Shown here: positions 44,000-51,661 of the stretch, in pieces
How positions within the stretch are numbered: position 1 is the stretch's first letter
Layout: each line of letters opens with the position of its first letter
DNA from: G965267605 sp965267605
Lineage (GTDB): Bacteria > Bacteroidota > Bacteroidia > Flavobacteriales_E > Vicingaceae
Assembly: GCA_965267605.1 (NCBI GenBank)
Contig: OZ254088.1
Span: 1,178,001 to 1,242,000, forward strand
Direction: 5' to 3'
DNA: 64,000 nt
Notes under the pieces: model-generated
Told to the model about the DNA's origin: nothing
Seen by the model: only the letters and a program-made list of their open reading frames with translations
The model's database searches: none
Program-made: the position numbers and the translations under genes

Positions 44000-44989
44000 A
44001 CTGCTGTAGGTTTTTATCCCTTTAAGGTAATACGCCTTTACAATGCTGAATTGCATGATCTCCGGATGAAGCTTTTCGTTTCCTGTGCGCTTTCTTTTGT
44101 TCTTCCCAAGGTTTGCGTAGAAAGCAAAATGAGCTCTCATAATGGCGAACCAATGCCCCGGTCCACGTGTGAAAAGAAATTGATTTGCTGCCAGTCCGTC
44201 CAGCCATAATCTGACAAACAACCTCCGGAATCTTTTCTTGGACGGCAAATTTTTGTGGAGCATCAACAAACTGTTTCGGAAGTTCAGAAAGGTCTTATAA
44301 GGTTTCTCTGCGCCAAGCGTTCCGCCACCCACATGGTAAACAGCAACAGAAGGATCGCAGATAATCCGATAGCCAGCATTCTTGATCCGCCAGCAAAGAT
44401 CAATCTCCTCGTAATGTGCAAAGAAATCCTGGTCAAATCCATTCAATTGTTTGAATACATCCGAACGGACGATCATGCAAGCACCTGTCGACCAGAAAAT
44501 ATCTTGTACGTCATTGTACTGTCCCTTGTCTTCCTCAATGGTTGAGAAAATCCTGCCACGGCAGAAAGCGAAGCCATAGATGTCTATAAATCCTCCGGAC
44601 GCTCCCGCATATTCAAAGAAGGGGGGATTCTTTTGATCGAGCAATTTGGGTTGCAGGGCACCTAACCTATCATCATTGCCAAAGTGATTGAGCACATTGT
44701 CCAACCATCCTGCACGTACTTCAACATCAGAATTGAGGATCACGAAATACGGATGACTAAGTTGTGACAGGGCGCGGTTGTATCCCTCTGCAAATCCATA
44801 GTTCTTATCCAGTGGTAGCCACTGTACATTCTCATGCTGCGCAACAATGTCTTTGGAGTGGTCGGTTGACCCATTGTCAGCAACAACGATATCCGCCTGG
44901 TGTTTGCTATGTTCTACAACACCGGGAAGAAAACGCTCAAGGAATCCTGAGCCGTTCCAGTTCAATATTACGACAGCTATTTGCTGCAT
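43979..44989 (-). CDS. GT2 family glycosyltransferase
   Basis: The 336-residue protein has the GT-A fold signatures: IAVVILNWNGSGFLERFLP at the N-terminus, VVADNGSTDHS, the nucleotide-sugar/metal site FVILNSDVEV, and the acceptor-side motif FDQDFFAHYEEIDLCWRI. The pattern is like rhamnosyltransferase-type GT2 enzymes of surface-glycan assembly. A basic C-terminal region (NLGKNKRKRTGN) may bind membrane lipids. It lies 5 bases from the GWxTD gene, so the two are probably in one operon. Confidence 0.9.
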   Translation of the reverse strand: MQQIAVVILNWNGSGFLERFLPGVVEHSKHQADIVVADNGSTDHSKDIVAQHENVQWLPLDKNYGFAEGYNRALSQLSHPYFVILNSDVEVRAGWLDNVLNHFGNDDRLGALQPKLLDQKNPPFFEYAGASGGFIDIYGFAFCRGRIFSTIEEDKGQYNDVQDIFWSTGACMIVRSDVFKQLNGFDQDFFAHYEEIDLCWRIKNAGYRIICDPSVAVYHVGGGTLGAEKPYKTFLNFRNSLLMLHKNLPSKKRFRRLFVRLWLDGLAANQFLFTRGPGHWFAIMRAHFAFYANLGKNKRKRTGNEKLHPEIMQFSIVKAYYLKGIKTYSSLVERLK

Positions 44990-44994
44990 GGGGA

Positions 44995-46443
44995 TTATCG
45001 CGGAAGTTCGAAGTTTTCTTCGATTCTTCCACCATAATGACGTTGGAATTCATTTAACTCCGGATCGCGGTAGTTATTTTGTCTGCGGTGAAGTTGCGTT
45101 TTCCATTGAGGGTTGGTCACTTCACCCATTACGTCAGAATGCAAGAGCTCGTAATCGTTACTTACAAGGTCTTGATTGTAGAACACAAACCTTCTATTTG
45201 TTTGTCCGGTTTGCTCCACTTTTAAGAAATGCCAGATCTCATAAGGGTAGGCACTTGGTTCATTTTGCGATCTGGTAATGGTCTTTGGCGCACCGTACAT
45301 TAAGTAAACGCGACCTCTATCGGCTTCGTAACCGCGCTTGATAGAAGTACTGTAATACTTATCTGCCGCCTTTACTTTTTCGTAATACTTATTCCAAGCA
45401 GCCTCCGGGTTAACCCTGTCTCTCTTCATCCAGAAATTAAGGATGTACTGCTTCAGTGTTTCATTGTTAGCTGTGGGCATCTGGTTTTCTTCAAAAGCCA
45501 ATTCAAGTTCAGTGGCAATAGGACGGGTGCACTTGATGAAATCCTTTAGCGTGTCTCGACTGTGAATCCTGTTGACCCAGGTGTCTTTGTAATTGGCCAA
45601 CGAGAACACCTGTTGAACATTTGGGTTACTTCTTTGGAAGAAGCGTTTTTGTTTCAGCAAAAGATCATTCTTTACACTTCTTGCTTCAATTACCAGATTG
45701 TAGTTTCCGGATGGGAGGGAGGTGATTGAAAAAAGATCGAGGACTACGCCAACCGGAGCAGCTGTCATTCTTTTGAAATCACGCAGGTCTGATATGATCT
45801 TTCCTTTGTCCGCTTCCTCGATGTAATAGTTCAATAGGTAACGTCCGCTATCGCCAAGTACTTTTGAAGCGTTATATATCTCCATGTAGAAACCAATCTT
45901 CTCTATGTCTGCAGGATAATAATCAGACACATATGGAAGAATATTGTATCCGCTCTTCGAGAACTCGCTGGTCTTATCCGCCTTGGCAATAGACTCGATA
46001 AGCTGAATGTCACTCGTCTGCATCACCTGATCCGAGAAGTCTACGATTAACGCATGGGTTGATTTAACCCCTGGTTTGTCATCATTGAGGTCGTCAATTT
46101 CAATCTCCAGTTCATAGGCACCATTGGCAACTTTGAAACGTTGTTGATCGATCACGTTGTCTGGTGAAACCGAATCCACACAAGGAACGGTAACCAACTC
46201 ATACTTTTTGAAGTCAACGATTTTATTGTTCTGTTTTAGGATCTGGCTAACCAGAAGTTTCCCTTGTTTGATCCCCTTATCGTTCGATGGTGTTACTACA
46301 GACGTGCCGGTGATATTAATGTAGGTTTCTACGAAGGCACCGTTTGGTGAATTGAAGAGGCACTTGTTGAAGAATGCTTCAACGTTGGCCATTGAGGCTG
46401 TGCCTATTAGAACGAATGTTATTGTTACCCACCAATTCCTCAT
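44995..46443 (-). CDS. GWxTD-domain exported protein
   Basis: The 482-residue protein has a signal peptide (FVLIGTASMANVEA) and a C-terminal GWxTD domain (about 330-450). Characteristic parts are the start of the domain FWMKRDRVNPEAAWNKYYEKV (Phe-Trp where the family name has Gly-Trp) and then GYEADRGRVYLMYGAPKTI with the conserved YPYEIWHF. The N-terminal two-thirds are strand-rich (YELEIEIDDLNDD, GVVLDLFSI). Members are common in Bacteroidota and often lie near envelope genes, but no molecular function is known to me. Confidence 0.85.
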   Translation of the reverse strand: MRNWWVTITFVLIGTASMANVEAFFNKCLFNSPNGAFVETYINITGTSVVTPSNDKGIKQGKLLVSQILKQNNKIVDFKKYELVTVPCVDSVSPDNVIDQQRFKVANGAYELEIEIDDLNDDKPGVKSTHALIVDFSDQVMQTSDIQLIESIAKADKTSEFSKSGYNILPYVSDYYPADIEKIGFYMEIYNASKVLGDSGRYLLNYYIEEADKGKIISDLRDFKRMTAAPVGVVLDLFSITSLPSGNYNLVIEARSVKNDLLLKQKRFFQRSNPNVQQVFSLANYKDTWVNRIHSRDTLKDFIKCTRPIATELELAFEENQMPTANNETLKQYILNFWMKRDRVNPEAAWNKYYEKVKAADKYYSTSIKRGYEADRGRVYLMYGAPKTITRSQNEPSAYPYEIWHFLKVEQTGQTNRRFVFYNQDLVSNDYELLHSDVMGEVTNPQWKTQLHRRQNNYRDPELNEFQRHYGGRIEENFELPR

Positions 46444-46493
46444 GATGTAAAATTACTTAAATCCGTGTCAATATCCGCTGCAAACCCACTCCG

Positions 46494-46523
46494 TTGCTAC
46501 TTCCAAATGAATTTTTACTTTTG
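46494..46523 (+). promoter_or_regulatory. Promoter of tRNA-Ser
   Basis: TTG at 46494-46496, 19-base spacer, TACTTTTG at 46516-46523, both consensus. The -7 element ends only four bases before the mature tRNA 5' end. Confidence 0.75.
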
Positions 46524-46527
46524 CAGC

Positions 46528-46615
46528 GGAGACGTGGCAGAGTGGTCGAATGCGGTGGTCTTGAAAACCATTGTACCGCAAGGTACCGGGGGTTCGAATC
46601 CCTCCGTCTCCGCCA
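46528..46615 (+). tRNA. tRNA-Ser (anticodon UGA)
   Basis: The acceptor stem GGAGACG (46528-46534) pairs with CGTCTCC (46605-46611), followed by discriminator G and encoded CCA (46613-46615). The anticodon loop is CTTGAAA with TGA at 46562-46564, reading UCA and other UCN serine codons. A long variable arm (GTACC, GCAA, GGTAC) marks a class II tRNA, and the T-arm has GGTTCGAATCC. It has its own promoter and terminator, so it is a single-gene unit. Confidence 0.97.
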
Positions 46616-46624
46616 AACAAAATC

Positions 46625-46648
46625 ATCCCGCCCTGTGCGGGATTTTTT
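46625..46648 (+). terminator. Terminator of tRNA-Ser
   Basis: ATCCCGC at 46625-46631 pairs with GCGGGAT at 46637-46643 around CCTGT, then a run of T's to 46648. Confidence 0.9.
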
Positions 46649-46958
46649 GTTGATTGAATCGTGGGAAGCTTGCTTCACTAAGATTCAGCAACAAAAAATA
46701 CAGCGGGCGCCAGCCCGATGATTTTGTCTGAAGCCACCTCCCAATGGGATCACGAGTGCCGCTAGGCACGAGTAATCACCACCGCTTTGTTCATCCAACG
46801 ACCAGCTCAGGATGACAAAGCTTACAAGTACAGTGGGCACCATCCCAATGGGATCACTTTAGTAATCCCAAGTCTAACTTATCTCAACTACACCATATTA
46901 ATATACGGAGCTAAAAAGCAATGATCCCGCAAGAAACGAGGAGCGGTTGAGGAGTAGA
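46649..46958. repeat. Gene-free, repeat-containing stretch downstream of tRNA-Ser
   Basis: No gene is supported here. A segment CCCAATGGGATCAC occurs at 46740-46753 and 46844-46857. Two 22-base segments (46699-46720 and 46829-46850, of the form TACAGYGGGCRCCAKCCC then RATG) differ at four positions. GTGCC-GCTA-GGCAC around 46755-46770 forms a small hairpin. The region looks like remnants of a short interspersed repeat. I see no copy of the tRNA 3' end, so integration at the tRNA is not shown. Confidence 0.5.
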
Positions 46959-47579
46959 TTAAAACGAGTGCTTCTTTGAAATTAACTCCAACACAGTATC
47001 CCAAGTATACAATTGCAAACCAGAGGACCTATACAAGATTCTCTTGCGCGCATCATTCGTATTTTTGAGTTTTCTTAGATACTCATCAGCATTGTTAAAT
47101 GAAGCGCGGGCTGTCTCACTTATTTCGAAAAATTTAGCATTGGATCCAATTATTATACCCCCAACTAAGATTTGTGAGACCCCATATTTAATTGCCCAGT
47201 AACTTGACCCCTCCATCATTCTTTTTGTGTAATTAAGTAATTGCGTTTCCGCTAGTGATAAGGATGAACTCGGGATGAACCTTTTGGAATTCGTGTCGAA
47301 TTTGTAAGGTGCTTTGTTGGGAGCTTTTAATTCGAAAACATAAGCTATTCTGTCATTACGAAGAAGATTGCTTCCATAATTATGCTCTAATGGGTCAACA
47401 ATCACAATCAAATCAGTTCTTCCTTCATCTGAGGGCAATTCCTTTTCGTAGAACACATGATCGCCTGGAGGAGTAAGAATATCAGCAAAAGGAAGTAACG
47501 CGTCACGACAAGCATTTTCATTACCCTCCGTTAATTCAACAAGTTCTTTGAGAATCTGAAAGTGCTCCTCTTTAGACAT
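46959..47579 (-). CDS. Putative PD-(D/E)xK nuclease, Shedu/DUF4263-like
   Basis: The 206-residue protein starts at the ATG at 47579; a TTG two codons upstream is weaker. Visible motifs are GRTDLIVIVDP (D56) followed 27 residues later by AYVFELKAPN (E83, K85), and then SSLSLAETQLLNYTKRM with Q113. This D...ExK...Q order, with the Ser-Leu-x-x-Ala-x-x-Gln-x-x-x-Tyr helix, is that of restriction-like nucleases and especially the DUF4263 domain of Shedu (SduA) anti-phage proteins. There is no signal peptide. It overlaps the upstream partner gene by 8 bases, so the two are translated together. Assignment rests on motifs alone. Confidence 0.6.
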   Translation of the reverse strand: MSKEEHFQILKELVELTEGNENACRDALLPFADILTPPGDHVFYEKELPSDEGRTDLIVIVDPLEHNYGSNLLRNDRIAYVFELKAPNKAPYKFDTNSKRFIPSSSLSLAETQLLNYTKRMMEGSSYWAIKYGVSQILVGGIIIGSNAKFFEISETARASFNNADEYLRKLKNTNDARKRILYRSSGLQLYTWDTVLELISKKHSF

Positions 47580-48183
47580 CGTCAACTAACTTTGCGAGTT
47601 TTGGTCTGTTAGCCTCAGCGGGTTGCATTAAATCCCTTTGATCACCATGTCGGTACAAATAAGCACCATTAATAAACCGTGTAATACTCACCCCTGGTAT
47701 ACTCTGTTTGCGTATGTAATCCAGTAATTTGCCTTTGTCGTCATCGGCTAAGATGGTCCCATAGATATATTGAGCCATCATATCAAAATCCCGGTGATTA
47801 TGGCCCATCACATCTGACCCAAGGAAAAAGTTTGTTTGGAAAGGGTGTTGCGAATGGAGTGTGGGAGCGCCAGTCTTTGTCTCAGCTAATAGTTCCAAAT
47901 CACTTGAAATCCTTATTGATGTACTCTCTTGCGAACTTTCTATTTCAAGGAATAGTGTGCAAAAGTTGTCAATTAAGCCCGTTGTGCTTGCGATAGCCCG
48001 GTGTTCTTGAGAATTTAAATCCGTTGATGAAAAAACGAGTAGGTCACCCTCCGTAAATAGGGACCACTTATCTTTAGTTGATCCTTGTACTCCGGTATCG
48101 AAAACAAATTTCTTTTCTGCGGAATCATCTGGCAAAAGCCTAATTCTTAGAACGAAAGTTATATCAATGGTGCCCGATGGCAT
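47572..48183 (-). CDS. LamG/concanavalin-like partner of the nuclease candidate
   Basis: The 203-residue protein (ATG at 48183) has no signal peptide and is rich in beta strands. The last third shows the LamG-type ending: NFFLGSDVMGHNHRDF followed by a strand and then DDDKGKLLDYIRKQ, like the GxI...LsdeE...yl end of concanavalin-like laminin-G domains. Members usually bind carbohydrate or protein in secreted contexts, so a cytoplasmic one paired with a nuclease is unusual. Its stop overlaps the nuclease start by 8 bases. Function is unknown; recognition or regulation of the nuclease is a guess from context. Confidence 0.55.
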   Translation of the reverse strand: MPSGTIDITFVLRIRLLPDDSAEKKFVFDTGVQGSTKDKWSLFTEGDLLVFSSTDLNSQEHRAIASTTGLIDNFCTLFLEIESSQESTSIRISSDLELLAETKTGAPTLHSQHPFQTNFFLGSDVMGHNHRDFDMMAQYIYGTILADDDKGKLLDYIRKQSIPGVSITRFINGAYLYRHGDQRDLMQPAEANRPKLAKLVDDV

Positions 48184-48237
48184 AAGCACAAATTACAATA
48201 TCTAGACATTTATTCCGCTTACTTATGTTCAGAAGCG

Positions 48238-49326
48238 TTACTTCACCACAATAGCCGTATCCGGCTCAACCAATTCATCCCAGCATCGGGCTTTCCAGAT
48301 GGTGTTTCCAACGCAGTAAGCCACATTATCTACGAATCTGAACCTGTTCACGCGGAAGCCAAAGTCTGCTTCAGTCCAGGTTAATCCACCATCAGTAGTG
48401 TAATGGGCGTTCTTCCTGTCGCCCCCGATCCAGCCAACATCCTCTGAAACAAACCCGATGCCTTGTACTTGATACTGTGCATTCGTGAACAACATACTCT
48501 TCCAGGTTTTACCACCATCCACAGTTTTAAGAAAGTGAACAGTATCCCGGTAATGCTCTAATGAAATGTATCCCACTTGACGGGTAGGGAAGGAGATCTT
48601 CCAGGCAAATTCGTCCCTGGGTGTTTCATGGTTCACCTTCCAGTTCTTTCCGCCATCACTGGTCTCAATAACAACACCTTTCTGATTAGTCGATATACCA
48701 ATAACAATTCCAGAGTCGGGTGTCCAGAAATAGCAATCCGTAAGACCCAAAGCAAGATGGCTCAGGTCAACCGAAGTCCAGCTACGGCCTCCATTCACCG
48801 ATTTAAGCACAATGGCGGGCCCGGCAAATCGACCACTGGCGTAGATCACAGAGTCGTCATAAGCAAACAGTCCGCAAATACCCTTTGGCTTAGGTCCTTC
48901 AATATTGGTTACGGGAGTCCAGCTATCGCCTCCGTCTAAGGTTTGGTATAGAATGTTCGTGTCGTTCAACGCTGGACGGAAGTCAGGACCAAGGTTACCT
49001 ACCCAACCTTTATTCTTATCTGCAAAGACAATGCTTCGGAAGTAGCTTCCGGGATTCAGATAAGTGCTCCATGTTTTACCTCCATCAGATGTCTTGAAGA
49101 TTCCACCATCAGGGCCATAGGTTCCGGTCATCCAACCTGTAAGACTGTCTACAAAGTGTATGTCTTCGAATCTGGATTGCTTCATGGGAGCACTGTCCAG
49201 AACAAACCAACCACATCTGGTGATGTATTCCTCTACAGGTTCTTGTTCTTCTACCACAGGATCACCATTGCCGCATGACAATAGAATCCATGGTAAAACG
49301 ACTACTAGGTATTTCAGATTTTTCAT
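48238..49326 (-). CDS. YCF48/BNR-type beta-propeller lipoprotein
   Basis: The 362-residue protein starts at the ATG at 49326 with a lipobox (VVVLPWILLSCGNGD). The mature part is a beta-propeller of repeated BNR/Asp-box units, seen as IFKTSDGGKTW, LYQTLDGGDSW, VLKSVNGGRSW, VIETSDGGKNW and HFLKTVDGGKTW, spaced about 45-55 residues. Similar proteins include YCF48/HCF136 relatives, and many Bacteroidota copies have unknown roles. It is the last gene of the run that begins with agmatinase, with a 10-base gap to the upstream gene. Confidence 0.85.
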   Translation of the reverse strand: MKNLKYLVVVLPWILLSCGNGDPVVEEQEPVEEYITRCGWFVLDSAPMKQSRFEDIHFVDSLTGWMTGTYGPDGGIFKTSDGGKTWSTYLNPGSYFRSIVFADKNKGWVGNLGPDFRPALNDTNILYQTLDGGDSWTPVTNIEGPKPKGICGLFAYDDSVIYASGRFAGPAIVLKSVNGGRSWTSVDLSHLALGLTDCYFWTPDSGIVIGISTNQKGVVIETSDGGKNWKVNHETPRDEFAWKISFPTRQVGYISLEHYRDTVHFLKTVDGGKTWKSMLFTNAQYQVQGIGFVSEDVGWIGGDRKNAHYTTDGGLTWTEADFGFRVNRFRFVDNVAYCVGNTIWKARCWDELVEPDTAIVVK

Positions 49327-49336
49327 GTCGCTCGAT

Positions 49337-49642
49337 TTATACCAGATCCTGGCTCGATGCAACAAGGTCCATATCTTCAGCCTTTGGCGGTTCAACAGGA
49401 CTGCTCTGTTGGAGAGATGATCTGAAGTGGGCAAACGACTCACGTTCACTGAGCAGTTTTCCAGATTCAGGATTACTGCTCACACTTAGATGCATAAATC
49501 TTCCTTCACCTAAGTAATAGGTTGAATAGTTCATGCCTTCAATAGGATTGGCACGTAGATCGTCCATCACGGCCTGTACATTTGCCTTGTTTGTGTCAAC
49601 GTAATCTTCGTTTACGATGTATTGTACTCTTACTGCTTTCAT
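49337..49642 (-). CDS. Small cytoplasmic protein, possible dimeric alpha-beta barrel
   Basis: The 101-residue protein starts MKAVRVQYIVNEDYVDTNKANVQ and contains NPIEGMNYSTYYLGEGRFMHL. The arrangement of strand, helix and strands is that of the ABM/dimeric alpha-beta barrel type, known in small monooxygenases and uncharacterised proteins. The C-terminus is Pro/Glu-rich and probably disordered. It lies 11 bases from the alkylation-repair gene in the same run. No function can be assigned. Confidence 0.7.
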   Translation of the reverse strand: MKAVRVQYIVNEDYVDTNKANVQAVMDDLRANPIEGMNYSTYYLGEGRFMHLSVSSNPESGKLLSERESFAHFRSSLQQSSPVEPPKAEDMDLVASSQDLV

Positions 49643-49653
49643 GCGGTTGGTTG

Positions 49654-50328
49654 TTAAATGTTCTTGAGGGCTTCTCTCACACTTAATCCGGACATCTCGG
49701 TCTTGTGCTTTTCTACAAAAGCCCTTACCAATTCAGGTTCAATATATGCATAAGCTCTTAGTGCCCAACCAATTGCCTTGCGGATGAAGAATTCCTTCTC
49801 GTGCATTCTGGCCTTGCAATAGGAGAAGAGTCGGTCTACGTCTGTTTCTTCCTGGGATTTGAGTTGGCAGATGATCGCACTCCTTCGTATCCACATGTCA
49901 TCATCCTTAATCCACTTATCCATTTCCTTCATGACTTTCGGCTGTCGTCTGCAAAGTATGCCAAGTGGATTTGCCGCCAGGGAATCAACTGTATCCCACC
50001 AAGAGCGGGACATGATCAAATGCTTGAGGATAGGCAAAAAATCATCGGGGATCTTCTTACCAAGTTTCTGTAGAAGGTCTGTACCGAAGTACTGAAATTC
50101 CCGCATGTCTTCATCCCACAAGAGGATCACCAACTGCTCGAGAGAGCCTGCATCCAATTTCCTGGCAACAGCCATAATGTCTTTATACAGAGCTCTACGA
50201 TCAGGCGATTTGATGCCATATACATCAAACTTGTCCTTCATATACGCCTTCATAGGAACGGCTATCTCCGGATTTGCTGCTTCTTCAAATCTTGCTCTAA
50301 GCTCAGCTATGATCTCTGCTGGAACCAT
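49654..50328 (-). CDS. DNA alkylation repair protein (AlkD-like HEAT glycosylase)
   Basis: The 224-residue protein is a HEAT-repeat DNA glycosylase of the AlkD type. The family residues line up: W in SRSWWDTVDSLA (W110/W111 and D115) and the Arg in WIRRSAIICQ (R148/R149), which hold and excise positively charged N3- and N7-alkylpurines without base flipping. Length and spacing match AlkD of Bacillus. Its ATG overlaps the stop of the VOC gene by one base, so it belongs to the polyamine-headed run. Why an alkylation glycosylase sits there is unclear. Confidence 0.9.
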   Translation of the reverse strand: MVPAEIIAELRARFEEAANPEIAVPMKAYMKDKFDVYGIKSPDRRALYKDIMAVARKLDAGSLEQLVILLWDEDMREFQYFGTDLLQKLGKKIPDDFLPILKHLIMSRSWWDTVDSLAANPLGILCRRQPKVMKEMDKWIKDDDMWIRRSAIICQLKSQEETDVDRLFSYCKARMHEKEFFIRKAIGWALRAYAYIEPELVRAFVEKHKTEMSGLSVREALKNI

Positions 50329-50696
50329 TAGCTGGTAGGTTGGTCAAGGCGCTGACCGAAATGAAGTACGTAGTTGTTACAATCGTAAATAGAGAATTCA
50401 CGCACGTTGCCACCAACTGTTTCTATAGGAAAGCAAATCTTCACCCTGTCTTTGTGCTGCTCCCAAAGCTCGTCTACATTGTCACACATGATATAAAGTC
50501 CGCCTGTGAGGTGGGTGTTTGCATGCAGGTGCGCAGTGTATCGAATGGACAACATCATGGCTACACCTTCGCGTTGCATGACCACAAATTTGTCTTCTAT
50601 TCTTTGAATGACCTGAAAGCCGAGTGCTTCATAGAAGTCAACGCTTTCATCCATGTTATTGACTTCAAGTCTGGGTATAAGATCCAATAGTGCCAT
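50328..50696 (-). CDS. VOC-superfamily (glyoxalase/bleomycin-resistance) protein
   Basis: The 122-residue protein starts MALLDLIPRLEVNNMDESVDFYEALGFQ, a typical VOC opening. It continues with the two beta-alpha-beta-beta-beta units (FVVMQREGVAMMLSIRY, then GLYIMCDNVDELW and REFSIYDCNNYVLHFGQ). Glyoxalase-type metal ligands are not clearly all present, so antibiotic- or substrate-binding is as likely as enzyme activity. The ATG at 50696 overlaps the stop of the deoxyhypusine-synthase-like gene by one base. Confidence 0.85.
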   Translation of the reverse strand: MALLDLIPRLEVNNMDESVDFYEALGFQVIQRIEDKFVVMQREGVAMMLSIRYTAHLHANTHLTGGLYIMCDNVDELWEQHKDRVKICFPIETVGGNVREFSIYDCNNYVLHFGQRLDQPTS

Positions 50697-51661
50697 TACC
50701 AATCAAGTATGTATGCGAATACCAATGGAGCTACAATGGTTGCATCCGATTCAATGATATGCTTTGGTGTGTCAACATCCAACTTTTCCCAGGTGATCTT
50801 CTCGTTGGGGATAGCACCGGAATAAGAACCATAACTGGTCGTAGAATCAGATATCTGACAGAAGTAGCCCCACAATGGAACTTCGCGTTGTAAATCCTGA
50901 CGAAGCATGGGCACAACACATATCGGGAAATCACCAGCAATTCCTCCACCGATTTGGAAGAAACCTACACTTGATCCTGCGTTAGTGTACCATTCCGCAA
51001 GTTCCATCATATACTCAATGCCACCTTTAACCACAGAGGGATTCAGCGTTCCTTCCAAACAATGGCTCGCAAATATGTTGCCCATGGTGGAGTCTTCCCA
51101 ACCAGGAACCACGATAGGGATATTTTTCTCAGCCGCTGCAACCAGCCAGGAGTCTTCTTTAGGAATCTCATATTCCTTTTCGAGAATGCCAGACCGAATT
51201 AGTTCATACATATACTCGTGAGGAAACTTCCGTTCACCTTGATCCATGCTCTGCCTCCACAACGCCAACATGTGGTGTTCCAGCTTTCTAAAGGCTTCCT
51301 CTTCAGGAATGCAGGTGTCTGTAACCCGATTCATTCCTTTATCCAGAAGTTCCTTTTCCTGGTGGGGTGTGAGGTCGCGGTAATGTGGTACGCGTTCATA
51401 ACTGTTATGCGCAACAAGGTTCATAAGGTCTTCCTCAAGATTGGCACCCGTACATGAAATGATTGACACCTTGTCTTGCCTGATCATCTCCGCCAGGGAG
51501 AGTCCTAATTCTGCTGTACTCATTGCACCAGCGAGAGACACCAGCATCTTTCCGCCACTTTTAATGTGTTGCTTGTATCCATCTGCTGCATCCTTTAACG
51601 CAGCTGCATTAAAATGTCTGTAGTGATGGCTAATGAAATCAGAAACAGGACTGTTAGACAT
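50696..51661 (-). CDS. Deoxyhypusine synthase-like protein
   Basis: The 321-residue protein belongs to the deoxyhypusine synthase family: MLVSLAGAMSTAELG near the N-terminus, CTGANLEEDLMNLV, VPGWEDSTMGN and GGGIAGDFPI, and near the C-terminus SGAIPNEKITWEKLD, where K293 aligns with the catalytic Lys of eukaryotic enzymes (WGK in place of WEK). Bacteria lack eIF5A, and some relatives make homospermidine from putrescine and spermidine. Its immediate neighbour is agmatinase, which makes putrescine, so polyamine synthesis is the best inference. It overlaps that gene by 8 bases. Confidence 0.85.
   Translation of the reverse strand: MSNSPVSDFISHHYRHFNAAALKDAADGYKQHIKSGGKMLVSLAGAMSTAELGLSLAEMIRQDKVSIISCTGANLEEDLMNLVAHNSYERVPHYRDLTPHQEKELLDKGMNRVTDTCIPEEEAFRKLEHHMLALWRQSMDQGERKFPHEYMYELIRSGILEKEYEIPKEDSWLVAAAEKNIPIVVPGWEDSTMGNIFASHCLEGTLNPSVVKGGIEYMMELAEWYTNAGSSVGFFQIGGGIAGDFPICVVPMLRQDLQREVPLWGYFCQISDSTTSYGSYSGAIPNEKITWEKLDVDTPKHIIESDATIVAPLVFAYILDW

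Noticed and set aside
46457..46678. Open frame opposite tRNA-Ser with an Arg-rich N-terminus and DSNPRYLA
   Set aside because: This is the well-known spurious frame antisense to tRNA-Ser; the plus strand is fully explained by the tRNA.
46528..48237. Prophage or integrative element inserted at tRNA-Ser
   Set aside because: No integrase and no repeated tRNA 3' end were found, so only a small accessory module is supported.
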